DNA of 64,000 bases. It comes from DASXQK01 sp963724385 (lineage in GTDB: Bacteria > Pseudomonadota > Alphaproteobacteria > Dongiales > Dongiaceae). The stretch is from NCBI GenBank assembly GCA_963724385.1, contig CAVRUJ010000002.1:372001-436000 (forward strand). Reading direction: 5' to 3'. Positions 34,728-43,837 of this stretch are shown here, piece by piece. The number at the start of each line of letters is the position of its first letter. The first letter of the stretch is position 1. A program made the translations under genes and the position numbers. A model generated the notes under the pieces. It had not been told where the DNA came from and made no database searches. It worked only from the letters and a program-made list of their open reading frames with translations.

Positions 34728-37700
34728 GGATTCTCCTTCAGCGCGGCCAGATCGCCATAGGCCGCATTCGCCCGCGGCCGCCACAGGCCGCGATCCATCG
34801 CCTCGATCAACCGGTCCGCCATCTCGCGGGCGGCATTCGGGTTGGCCGACAGCAGGAACGCCCGCACGTTCGGATCGGCGAGATAGGCCTCGTACACGGC
34901 ATCGAAGTGATGATCGGCGACCGCGCCGGTGGTGGCGGCGAAGGCGAACATGTAGTCGACCGTCGCCGCCATCTCGAAAGCGCCCTTGTAGCCGTGGCGC
35001 ATGACGCCGGCGATCCATTTCGGGTTGACCACGCGTCCTCGAACGATGCGGGCGATCTCCTCCTCCAGGCGCCGGATGCGCGGGGATTCGGGCCGCGAAT
35101 GGTCGTTGTGATAGACCGTCGGGCGCCGGCCGCTCAGTTCCTTGACGGCCGCCGCAAGTCCGCCCTCGAACTGGTAGTAGTCGTCGCTGTCCAGCAGGTC
35201 GTGCTCGCGGTTGTCCTGGTTGTGCAGCACGGCTTCCACGCCGGCGAGACGCGCCTCGAACAGCCGATGCTCCGCCGTGCCTTCTGCGCCGTCGCCGTAG
35301 GCATAGCCGCCCCAGGCGACATAGGCCCGCGCGAGGTCGCCGGCGTTCTCCCAGCCGCGCTCGTCGATGAGCGCCTGGAGCCCCGCGCCATAGGCGCCGG
35401 GCTTGGAGCCGAAGACCCGAAGTGTCGCTCGCCGGGCGGCGAGTTCCGCCGACAGGCCCTGGGCTTCGAAGGCCTGACGATCGCTCGCCGCCCGCCCGGC
35501 CAGTGGATTCTCGGCCGGCGGCTCGTCGAGAGCGGCGACGGCCCGGGCCGCGCTTGCCACCAGATCGACCTGCTGGGGAAACGCGTCGCGGAAGAATCCC
35601 GAGATGCGCAGCGTCACGTCGACCCTTGGCCGACCCAGGATCGAGAGCGGCAGGATCTCGAATCCGTTCAGCCGGCCGGCATTGGCATCCCATGTCGGCC
35701 TGACGCCCATCAGCGCCAGCGCCTGGGCGATGTCGTCGCCGCCGGTGCGCATGTTGGCGGTGCCCCAGGCGCTGAGCGCCAGGCTCCGCGGCCAATTGCC
35801 ATGCTCCTGGCGGAAGCGCTCCACCAGGAGCGAGGCCGACTTCCAGCCGAGATGCCAGGCCGCCGGCGTCGGCACGGCGCGGGTGTCGACCGAATAGAAG
35901 TTGCGGCCGGTGGGCAGCACTTCCGGCCGGCCGCGGCTGGGCGCGCCGGAAGGACCCGGCGCCACGAACCGCCCGTCGAGACCGGCGAGCAGGCCGGCGA
36001 TTTCCCCCTTGCCGCAGGCTTCGATGCGCGGCTTCAGATCGCTGTCGACGAATTCGAGCACCGCGCGCATTGCGGTCCATCCGGCGGCGGGTTCTGCCTC
36101 TCCCGCCACCAGGCGCCGCGCCAGGATCTCCAGCCGCTCGACCGTGTCGCCCTTGCTTCTCCAGGCGCCGTCGACGACATCCAACGCGCGGGGCCGCGGT
36201 CCGGTCCAAGCTTGCGACATGTCGCAGTCGAGAGGATCGAAGCCTTCCGCCAGGCCCAAGTCCTTGGCCAAGGCCCGGATCAGGGAAGCCCGGCGGCCCA
36301 CGCCGTCGCCCCGCGGCAGACGGCAGAGCGCCACTAGCAGGTCGGTCGCCTGGCCGCCCTCGGGGGAACGCCCGAAGACATGCAGGCCGTCGCGGATCTG
36401 CAGTTCCTTCAGCTCGCAGAGATGGTTGTCGAGCTTGCCCAGCGCGCTTTCGGCCCTTTCGCCGGCGGCAATGCCGCAATCCTTGTCGAGGCCGCTCGAA
36501 GCGGCCAGCTCCAGGATCCGCTCGCGCAGGAGCCGGCAGCGACGAGGATCGAGCCCGGCCGCTTCGTAATATTCGTCCACCAGGGCTTCGAGGTCGCGGA
36601 GCGGACCATAGGTCTCGGCGCGGGTGAGCGGCGGCGTCAGGTGATCGACGATGACCGCCTGGGACCGGCGCTTGGCCTGGCTGCCCTCGCCGGGATCGTT
36701 GACGATGAAGGGATAGAGATGGGGCAGCGCCCCCAGCGCGGCTTCGGGCCAGCAGGCGGCCGAGAGAGCCAACGCTTTGCCGGGTAGCCATTCCAGGTTG
36801 CCGTGCTTGCCCATATGGACGATCGCATGGACATCGAAGCGGCGTCGCAGCCAGGCGTGGAAGGCGAGATAACCATGGGGCGGCACCAGATCGGGATCAT
36901 GATAGCTCGCCGCCGGATCGATGTTGTAACCGCGGGCCGGCTGCACGGCGAGCACGATGTGACCCAGGCGATGGATCGGCAGGACGAAGCGCCCGTCGGC
37001 GAAGAAGGGATCCTTCTCCGGCTCGCCCCAGCGCTCTTCCACCTGCTGGCGCGCCGTCCTTGGCAAACCGGCGAGAAAATCCCGATAGTCGGCCAGCTTC
37101 AGCGACTCGCCGCCGCTGCGCCGTTCGCGGTTGGTGGGCCCCGCCAGAAGGCGCTGGATCAGCGCCTGCCCGTCGCTGGGCATGCAATCGACGCGATAAC
37201 CCGCCGCCGCCAGCGCTCTCAGCACTTCCATGGCCCCGGCGGGCGTGTCGAGGCCGACGCCATTGCCGATCCGTCCGTCGCGGTTGGGATAGTTGGCGAG
37301 CAGGATCGCGATCCGGCGTTCGGCCGCCGGAGTCTTGCGCAGCCGCGCCCAACGCTGGGCAAGCTCGGCGACGAAATCGATTCGGTCGGCGACCGGGCGA
37401 TAGGCGACGATCGAGCATTGGGTCGCAGGGTCGAAGCGCGCCCCCGCCTTGAAGCTGACCGCGCGCGTCAGGATGCGCCCATCGACTTCGGGCAGCACCA
37501 CCTGCATGGCAAGGTCGCGAGCCGACAGGCCCCGGTTGCCCTCCCGCCATTCCTCTTCGCTGCCGCTGGCGAAGACGAGTTGCAGAACCGGCGCATCGGC
37601 GCCGTCAAAGGGCGTGGAAATTGCTTCGGCACCAGGCGTCGAGAGGGCGAAGCCGGTGCCGTTCAGGATCACCGCCGGCTTGGCCTCGGCGATGGCCGAG

Positions 37701-38453
37701 GCGACAAGTTCGCCGGCAACCGGGTCCTTGAGGCTCGTGGCATAGAGCGGCAAGGGATTGAGGCCGGCTTCGCTGAGAGCCGCGATCAGCGCATCGATGA
37801 CCGCCAGGTTCCCCGCTTGAAGCAGGGCCCGGTAGAACACCAGCATGGCCGCCGGCCGGCCTGCTTCCCAGCCCCGTGCGATATCGGCCAGCCCCGGCAT
37901 GTCCAGCCCCGGCCAATAAAGGCCTGCGCGCATAAGAGTTCATCGGCTCACGCCAGACCTCGTCCCGGCCAATCAGGGTCGCCGCGTAGCCCAGCAGGCT
38001 GCGCGCATTCTCGACGCCGCCCTCGACGCAATAACGCCACAGGCGGTAGGTCGCCTCGGTCGGCAGGGTCGAGAGCCGGGCAAGCTCCGGATCGGGTTGG
38101 TCGTCGCCCGGAAGTGCCGCGAAAGCAATGTCCCGCTCCCGGCAAATCCCGGCCAGCTCCTCGGCGCCGTAGGGCCAGTAGCGTTGGCCGCCCAAGAGCC
38201 TGAGGATCACGAGGCGGGCCCGTCCCGCCACCTTCTCGAGATAAAGATCGACCGACAGGTTGTGGCCAAGCTGCAGGAGATTGGCGAGCCGGAGGCTCGG
38301 CGCCCCTTCGCTCATCCGCGCTTGCGCCGCGGCAAGACAGGCGAGCTCGCTGTCGGCCGCGGACAGGAAGACGATCTCGCCCGGCGTCTGGCCGAGATCG
38401 ACGGCCGCGCTGCCGTCGGAAATCAGCCCAGGTTTTGCGGCGAGAAGATGCAT
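34724..38453 (-). pseudogene. cobN: Cobaltochelatase subunit CobN, interrupted by a +1 frameshift
   Basis: The large ATP-dependent cobalt chelatase subunit, normally about 1,250 residues. Two frames together give about 1,242. The first runs from ATG 38453 (MHLLAAKPGLISDG) for about 171 codons to WREPMN. The second resumes at RAGLYWPGLDMPGL from about 37933 and continues to 34724 with typical CobN segments (HAIVHMGKHGNLEWLPGKA, WGGYAYGDGA, YHNDHSRPES). The switch must fall within about 37925-37939, because frame two has a stop at 37940-37942. No slippery homopolymer is visible there. A sequencing error, a recent mutation and recoding all remain possible. CobN usually needs CobS and CobT, which are not in this window. 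The gene starts seven bases after cobW and overlaps cobO. Confidence 0.85.
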
Positions 38454-38460
38454 GGACCGT

Positions 38461-39495
38461 TCAGGCGACGCCGGTCAGCGCTGCGGCGATCGCCGAGCGG
38501 TCGAGGCCCTTGAGGCCGATCACCACCAGCCGGCTCGCCCGCTCCTCGCCGGGGCCCCAGGCGCGGTCATAGTAGTGCTGCAGCCTGTTGCCCACGCCCT
38601 GGAGCACCAGGCGCATCTCCTTGTCGCTGACGGCGAGGAAGCCCTTCACCCGCAGGATGTCGTGGAGGGCCACGGCGGCCTTGAGGCGCTCCAGGAAAGG
38701 CTGAGGCGAAGCCAGCTCCGGAAGATCGACATGGAAGCTCTCGAAGTCGTCGTGGTCGTGCTCGCCGGACGCATCGTGGCGGCTGGGGCGGGCGGCGAGA
38801 TCGTCCTCCGCCGCCGCGCCGACGCCCAGCAGGACGGCGGCGTCGATGGCGCCGAAGATGGCCGGCACGACCTTGACCGAGGGCCGGAGCCTGGCCGCCA
38901 CCTCGCGCTCGGCCGCACCGCGCATCGTCGCGTCCATCTGGTCGACCTTGTTAAGGACCACGACGTCGGCGCAGGCGAGCTGATCCTCGAACAGCTCGGC
39001 CAGCGGGCTGTCGTGATCGAGGCTCGGGTCCTCCTGCCTTTGCCGGGCAAGGGCCACGGGATCCTCGGCAAAGCGTCCCGCCGCCGCGGCCGGTCCGTCG
39101 ACCACGGCAATGACCCCGTCGACCGTCACCCGGGTACGGACTTCCGGCCAGGCGAAGGCCCCGACCAAGGGCTTGGGCAGCGCCAAGCCGGAAGTCTCGA
39201 TCACGATGTGATCCGGCGGGTTGGCGCGGTCGAGCAGCGCCGCCATGGTCGGCAGGAAATCGTCGGCGACCGTGCAGCAGATGCAGCCGTTCGCGAGCTC
39301 GATGATGTTCTCGGCCTCGCAGCCCTGGATGCGGCAGCCTTTGAGGATCTCGCCATCGACGCCAACGTCGCCGAACTCGTTGATGATGAGAGCGAGCCGC
39401 CGGCCGTTGGCGGTGCGCAGCAAATGCTGGATCAGGCTGGTCTTGCCGGCGCCGAGGAACCCGGTGACCACGGTGGCGGGAATCTTGACGCTCAT
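38461..39495 (-). CDS. cobW: CobW, COG0523 G3E-family GTPase
   Basis: A 344-residue P-loop GTPase and metal chaperone. Walker A is GFLGAGKTS at 12-20; the metal motif CxCC is Cys71, Cys73 and Cys74 in NGCICCT; the base-recognition motif is LNKVD. A His- and Asp-rich stretch (SRHDASGEHDHDDFESFHVD) precedes the C-terminal domain, suggesting metal loading. Location between cobP and cobN implies cobalt supply for corrin synthesis. Confidence 0.93.
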   Translation of the reverse strand: MSVKIPATVVTGFLGAGKTSLIQHLLRTANGRRLALIINEFGDVGVDGEILKGCRIQGCEAENIIELANGCICCTVADDFLPTMAALLDRANPPDHIVIETSGLALPKPLVGAFAWPEVRTRVTVDGVIAVVDGPAAAAGRFAEDPVALARQRQEDPSLDHDSPLAELFEDQLACADVVVLNKVDQMDATMRGAAEREVAARLRPSVKVVPAIFGAIDAAVLLGVGAAAEDDLAARPSRHDASGEHDHDDFESFHVDLPELASPQPFLERLKAAVALHDILRVKGFLAVSDKEMRLVLQGVGNRLQHYYDRAWGPGEERASRLVVIGLKGLDRSAIAAALTGVA

Positions 39496-40049
39496 GCGGC
39501 CTTATCCTTGAGGATGAGGGGAAGCCCTGCGGCCATGAAGTAGACCCGGTCGGCCGCCGCGGCGATCCGCTGATTGAGGCGCCCCGCCCGGTCGCGGAAC
39601 TCGCGGGCAAGGGCATTGTCGGGCACGATGCCGAGCCCGACCTCGTTGCTGACGAGGACGACGGGGGCAAGCACATGGCCCAGCGCCCTGCAGAGTTCCT
39701 CGGTCGCCTGTTCCACATCGCGCCCGGCAGCCATGAGATTGCTCAGCCACAGCGTGAGACAGTCGAGCAGCACGGCATCTTTCCCGGCGGCTTCGATCGC
39801 GGGAGTGATGTCGAGGGGCGCTTCCACGGCTCGCCAGCCCGCACCCCGCCTTTCGCGGTGGCGCTCGATGCGCGCCGCCATTTCGGCGTCGCCGGCTTCC
39901 GCCGTCGCCAGGTAGAGCCGGCGGCCGGCCCGCTCGGCCAGCAGCTCTTCGGCAAAGCGGCTCTTGCCCGAGCGGGCGCCGCCCAGCACCAGGGTCACGA
40001 GGGCCCGGCTGGCCGAAGAAATCCTGCGAGATGGTTTGCGCTCTGCCAT
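39492..40049 (-). CDS. cobP: Adenosylcobinamide kinase / adenosylcobinamide-phosphate guanylyltransferase
   Basis: Bifunctional enzyme (CobU/CobP) that phosphorylates adenosylcobinamide and attaches GMP. The 185-residue protein has Walker A GGARSGKS at 23-30, RIERHRERRGAGWRAVE, LLDCLTLWLSNLM and VVLVSNEVGLGIVP. First gene downstream of the cobalamin riboswitch; it overlaps cobW by four bases. Confidence 0.95.
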   Translation of the reverse strand: MAERKPSRRISSASRALVTLVLGGARSGKSRFAEELLAERAGRRLYLATAEAGDAEMAARIERHRERRGAGWRAVEAPLDITPAIEAAGKDAVLLDCLTLWLSNLMAAGRDVEQATEELCRALGHVLAPVVLVSNEVGLGIVPDNALAREFRDRAGRLNQRIAAAADRVYFMAAGLPLILKDKAA

Positions 40050-40088
40050 CGGTCTTCCCTCCCTCCGAGGAAGCGATGTCCATGGGAC

Positions 40089-40266
40089 ACGACCGAGCAG
40101 GTTTCCTGGCTCCGGTTCACCGGTCCCTGCCGCCTTCCCGGCCCCTCCGGGCCAGTGACATGTCGCCCCAACCGGGGCGGGCAGCGACCTAACCGTTCAC
40201 AGTTGCGGGGGCAGCGCCGGAATGGCCCCTCAAGGGCGGCACCGGCTTCCCTTCACTCGGTTCGCC
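40089..40266 (-). promoter_or_regulatory. Cobalamin riboswitch (B12 element)
   Basis: Read on the minus strand this 5' leader has, in order, GAAGCCGGTG, the conserved CTGCCCCCGCAACTGTGA, GTCACTGG, GGGAAGGC and the B12 box GCCAGGAAACCTGC (40097-40110). It ends about 40 bases before cobP. These are the core conserved pieces of the adenosylcobalamin aptamer. It should repress the cobP-cobW-cobN-cobO-cobQ operon when cobalamin is plentiful. Confidence 0.93.
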
Positions 40267-40310
40267 CGGACGCTAGCCGAAGCGCCGGGATTTGGCCAGG
40301 GATTCGTTGA

Positions 40311-41780
40311 CTAGGAAACCTGCGGCAGGGGGAGTGCCGGAAGGGGTGCCGCGGGAGCCACGAGGAGGCCCACCGGCTGGCCCACCGGCGGCGCTGAAAC
40401 AAAGCGCAAGATGACCGTAAGCCCGGGCGGGATTTCCCCCGGTCGGGTGTCGACCAGTTCCAGGCTGGCGCCATGCTGGCGGGCGATGGCCGCCACGAGG
40501 CTGAGGCCGAGCCCCACGCCCGGCGTGGTCCGGCTGGCTTCCAGGCGCACGAAGCGCTGCAGCACATGCTCGCGCTCCTTGTCCGGCACGCCCGGTCCGA
40601 AATCGGCGACTGAGATGCTGGGCGCGGTGCCGCCCAGGACCGAGACCTGGATCCGTCCGCCGGCGCTGCCGTATTTGACCGCATTGTCGATCAGGTTGGC
40701 CACCGCCTGGAACAGCAATTGCCGGTTGCCCTGGACCATGACGGAGGCAGGCGGCTCGAGTTCCAACGCCACGCCTCTCTCTTCGGCCAGCGGCTGATAG
40801 AGCTCGACCGCATCGGCCGTCACCCCGCCGAGATCGACCGGCGCCATGTCGGCCCGTCTCCCGCCGGCCTCGGCGTCGGCGATGGACAGCAAGGCGCCGA
40901 AAGTGGCGAGCAGCTGGTCGGCCTCCTGGATCGCGCGCTCGATGGCCGCCCGCCGCTCGGCCGGGTCGCCGGTCGCAGCCAGGGCCATTTCGAGGCGGGC
41001 CTTGAGGCGCGTCAGCGGGCTGCGCAGGTCATGGGCGATATTGTCGGTAACCGCGCGGATGCCGCCCACCAGCCGCTCGATCTCCTCCAGCATCTGGTTG
41101 AGGTTCTCCGACAGCCGGTCGAACTCGTCGTTGGCGGAGCCGACGGGCATCCGGTGCTTGACCTCGCCGCGCATGATCCGCTCGGCGCTGCGGTTGATGA
41201 GCTCGATCCGGCGGATCATGTTGCGGCTGAGGAGTAGCCCGCCGGCAAGCCCGAGGCACACCATGGCCGCGAGCGACCACACCAGCGCCTCGACGATGGC
41301 CGTCTGCATCTTGCGCTGTGGCCCGGTGTTCTGACCGACCAGCAGGCGAAATCCGCCTGGAAGCCCGACCATCAGGGCCTCGGCGATCGAGCTTTCGCCC
41401 TTGGCCTCGCCAAAGCGGCGGGATTGGACGGGAAACTCGCGCCAGTCCCCGCGCTCGACCGGCTCTGCGGGCCAGGCATTCAGGTTCCCGGCGATCGGCT
41501 GGAAGTGGGAATCGACCAGCAGATAGACGCCGTTGCCGACCCTGTCCGGGCGGCTGCGGTCGATCACCGAATCGATCAGCCCCTGGGCGCCGAGATTGTT
41601 GAATTCGTCCCTCAGGTCGTTCATGTCGGCCAGGATGGCCTGCTGGCGCTGGCGGTCGACCAGGACCGAGGTGGTCCAATAGACAAAGGCGAAAAGCATG
41701 ATGACCGAAAGGCTGAACAGCCCGGCGTAAATGAGGGCGAGACGGAAGGCCGTCGTTCTGAGGAACCTGGTTATCCGCAA
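40311..41780 (-). CDS. Two-component sensor histidine kinase
   Basis: A 489-residue inner-membrane kinase. One helix near 13-35, a periplasmic region to about 160, a second helix at about 165-185, then HAMP (186-240), the phosphoacceptor His in NIAHDLRSPLTRLK, and an ATPase domain with NLIDNAVKYG, DFGPGVP and GVGLGLSLVAA. The tail is Pro/Ala-rich. The only start in the frame before the first helix is a TTG at 41780; a stop lies seven codons upstream. Its likely partner regulator lies 1.2 kb upstream, beyond an opposite-strand desaturase. Confidence 0.88.
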   Translation of the reverse strand: MRITRFLRTTAFRLALIYAGLFSLSVIMLFAFVYWTTSVLVDRQRQQAILADMNDLRDEFNNLGAQGLIDSVIDRSRPDRVGNGVYLLVDSHFQPIAGNLNAWPAEPVERGDWREFPVQSRRFGEAKGESSIAEALMVGLPGGFRLLVGQNTGPQRKMQTAIVEALVWSLAAMVCLGLAGGLLLSRNMIRRIELINRSAERIMRGEVKHRMPVGSANDEFDRLSENLNQMLEEIERLVGGIRAVTDNIAHDLRSPLTRLKARLEMALAATGDPAERRAAIERAIQEADQLLATFGALLSIADAEAGGRRADMAPVDLGGVTADAVELYQPLAEERGVALELEPPASVMVQGNRQLLFQAVANLIDNAVKYGSAGGRIQVSVLGGTAPSISVADFGPGVPDKEREHVLQRFVRLEASRTTPGVGLGLSLVAAIARQHGASLELVDTRPGEIPPGLTVILRFVSAPPVGQPVGLLVAPAAPLPALPLPQVS

Positions 41781-41954
41781 GGATGCAGTATCCGCCTAGT
41801 TGCCGTGCCGTCCTGTTCTTCGGATCGGATTCAGGCGCGGCCGAGACACCAGGCTTTTCCAGGGTCTTCCATATGGCCGCGTCCAGGGCCGTCTGCTACG
41901 ATTCATCGTGGATTTGCAGCTAGCAAGCCCGTTTTTGCCGGTAGCCGAGGTTCG

Positions 41955-42962
41955 GTGCCAAGCACAGCGCATCACGTCAGCACACTGAAGCCCTTGTTGC
42001 CGGATGCGGCGTTCCGTCCGGCAACCTACAGGCTGGCGAAGGTCGGGCTCCATGTCGCCGTCGTGGTGACGGGGTGGCTGGCCATCAGGTACCTGCCGTC
42101 GCCCTATTGGCCGGTCATCGCTCTCGCCATCGGCACCAGCCTCAGCGCCATCGCGTTCCTGGCCCATGACGCCATTCATGGCAGCATCGTCCGCAACCGC
42201 CCGCTTCGCACCGTCGTCGAAATCCTCCTGTGGAGTCTGCTGCTCATGCCGCGCTCGGTGTACAAGCGCGTCCATCATCGGCATCACCGCAGCACGAATT
42301 CCGAGGACGACCCCGATCGCCGTTTCCTGCCGAACGAGCTCACCGTTGCCGCATCGGCCTATGCAAGGACCTTCTTTCCCAACAAGCAATGGCGGTATGG
42401 CGCCATATGGTTCCTGCATTTCGTCGCCTATTCCGTCCGCCACACGAGCGCGGCGTTTTCCTCCCTGCCCCAGCGCCTCGGCCTGGTGACGGCGGTTCCG
42501 AGTTACACGCTGAGGGAGCGCCTGGCGATCGGATCGGAGCTTGCCATCATCGTCTTGCTGCAAGCAGCGGCCTGGTTCATCGCAGCCGATGCTTCCGCGC
42601 ACCGGCTGATGGCCTATGCGTTCGCGGTTCCCGTGCCCATCGTGGTCATGTCGGCGGCCGTTTCCTTCTATTTCTTCACCAACCATGGATTGAAGCCGAT
42701 CGGCGAGGACGCGGACGTGCTGGCCGGTTCGACCTCCATCATCGTTCCCCGCCCATTCAATTGGCTTCATTCGAACTTCTCATACCACGCGGAACATCAC
42801 CTGTTTCCAGCGATGAATTCCGACTACTACCCGCTGGTCAGCGAACTGCTTCGCAAGCATTTCGGCGCGGAGTACCACCGGGTGACGGCCGGCAGCGCCT
42901 GGGCCGCCTTGCTCCGTTCGGAAATCGCGGCAAGCCTTCGCAAGCAGCCGGCGCCGGCATAG
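41955..42962 (+). CDS. Fatty acid desaturase
   Basis: A 335-residue membrane di-iron desaturase. Three His boxes are present: HDAIH (71-75), HHRHH (107-111) and HAEHH near residue 276. Hydrophobic stretches at 30-70, 85-100 and 190-240 anchor it. The GTG start has GAGG five bases upstream. The acyl or carotenoid substrate cannot be told. It sits on the opposite strand between a kinase and its probable regulator, so it may be a later insertion. Confidence 0.85.
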   Translation: MPSTAHHVSTLKPLLPDAAFRPATYRLAKVGLHVAVVVTGWLAIRYLPSPYWPVIALAIGTSLSAIAFLAHDAIHGSIVRNRPLRTVVEILLWSLLLMPRSVYKRVHHRHHRSTNSEDDPDRRFLPNELTVAASAYARTFFPNKQWRYGAIWFLHFVAYSVRHTSAAFSSLPQRLGLVTAVPSYTLRERLAIGSELAIIVLLQAAAWFIAADASAHRLMAYAFAVPVPIVVMSAAVSFYFFTNHGLKPIGEDADVLAGSTSIIVPRPFNWLHSNFSYHAEHHLFPAMNSDYYPLVSELLRKHFGAEYHRVTAGSAWAALLRSEIAASLRKQPAPA

Positions 42963-43000
42963 CCGCTGCCGGCCTGCCCCGCCTTCGAGCAATGAACCAA

Positions 43001-43678
43001 TCAATCGTCGGCGCGGATGCAGTAGCCCGCGCCCCGCACGGTATGCAGCAGCGGCTGCTCGAAGCCCTTGTCGATCTTCTGTCTCAGGCGGCTGATATGC
43101 ACGTCGATGACGTTGGTCTGGGGGTCGAAATGATAGTCCCAGACGCCTTCCAGCAGCATGGTGCGGGTCACCACCTGGCCGGCATGGCGCATGAGGTATT
43201 CGAGCAGTCGGAACTCGCGGGGCTGCAGATCGATCCCCTGGCCTGAGCGTTTGACCTGCCGGCTCAGCAAATCCATCTCCAGGTCGCCGACGGCGAGCTT
43301 GGTCTGGACGGCCGGCGCGCTGCGCCGGCGCAGCAGGGCCTCGATCCGCGCCAGGAGCTCGGAAAAGGCGAAGGGCTTGGTCAGGTAATCGTCGGCCCCG
43401 GCCTTGAGGCCGCTCACCCGGTCGTCCACCTGGGCCAGCGCGCTCAGGAACAGCACCGGCGTGGTGACCTTGGCGACGCGCATCGCCTTCACCACGGCGA
43501 GCCCGTCCAGCTCGGGCAGCATGCGGTCGACGATAATCAGATCGAACTGGCCGCTGGTGGCGTGGAACAGCCCATCCCGGCCGCTCGCCACCCGGTCGGC
43601 GACATAGCCGTTCTCGGTCAGCCCCTTGACCATATAGGCCGCGGTGGCCTCGTCGTCTTCGATGACCAGGATACGCAT
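43001..43678 (-). CDS. OmpR-family response regulator
   Basis: A 225-residue regulator starting MRILVIEDDEA. The receiver domain (1-120) has the acidic pair near 8-9, the phosphorylated Asp51 in IIVDRMLP and Lys in LTKPF. The C-terminal winged-helix domain (about 130-225) includes REFRLLEYLMRHAGQVVTR and VHISRLRQKID. An in-frame ATG at 43744 would add 22 residues. It lies downstream of a DegP-like gene on the same strand and would regulate envelope-stress genes, inferred from that context. Confidence 0.9.
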   Translation of the reverse strand: MRILVIEDDEATAAYMVKGLTENGYVADRVASGRDGLFHATSGQFDLIIVDRMLPELDGLAVVKAMRVAKVTTPVLFLSALAQVDDRVSGLKAGADDYLTKPFAFSELLARIEALLRRRSAPAVQTKLAVGDLEMDLLSRQVKRSGQGIDLQPREFRLLEYLMRHAGQVVTRTMLLEGVWDYHFDPQTNVIDVHISRLRQKIDKGFEQPLLHTVRGAGYCIRADD

Positions 43679-43764
43679 GGCGGCGCTCGGCTGCTCGTCT
43701 CGTCCATCGCGGGCGGGGTTATTGGACTGGTTCAAGGTAGTCATTGAGGCATCCCGGTTAAAGA

Positions 43765-43809
43765 GGCAGGGCCGGCCACGTCCTTGTCGGATGCGTGGCC
43801 GGCCCTGCC
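43765..43809 (-). terminator. Stem-loop between degP-like gene and response regulator
   Basis: A perfect 16-base inverted repeat (GGCAGGGCCGGCCACG at 43765-43780 and its complement at 43794-43809) with a 13-base loop. It follows the DegP stop on the minus strand. There is only a short CTCTTT run after it, so it may attenuate rather than fully end transcription. Confidence 0.6.
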
Positions 43810-43837
43810 GGGTGGGAAGGAGCAGACCGAGGGGTGC

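Noticed and set aside
37605..37930. A separate gene formed by the tail of the first cobN frame
   Set aside because: After the shift point this frame is only the out-of-frame reading of CobN and shows no independent coding character.
37925..37942. Programmed +1 recoding as in prfB
   Set aside because: No CTT-TGA or other known slippery or stop context is in the first frame at the site; kept only as a remote option.
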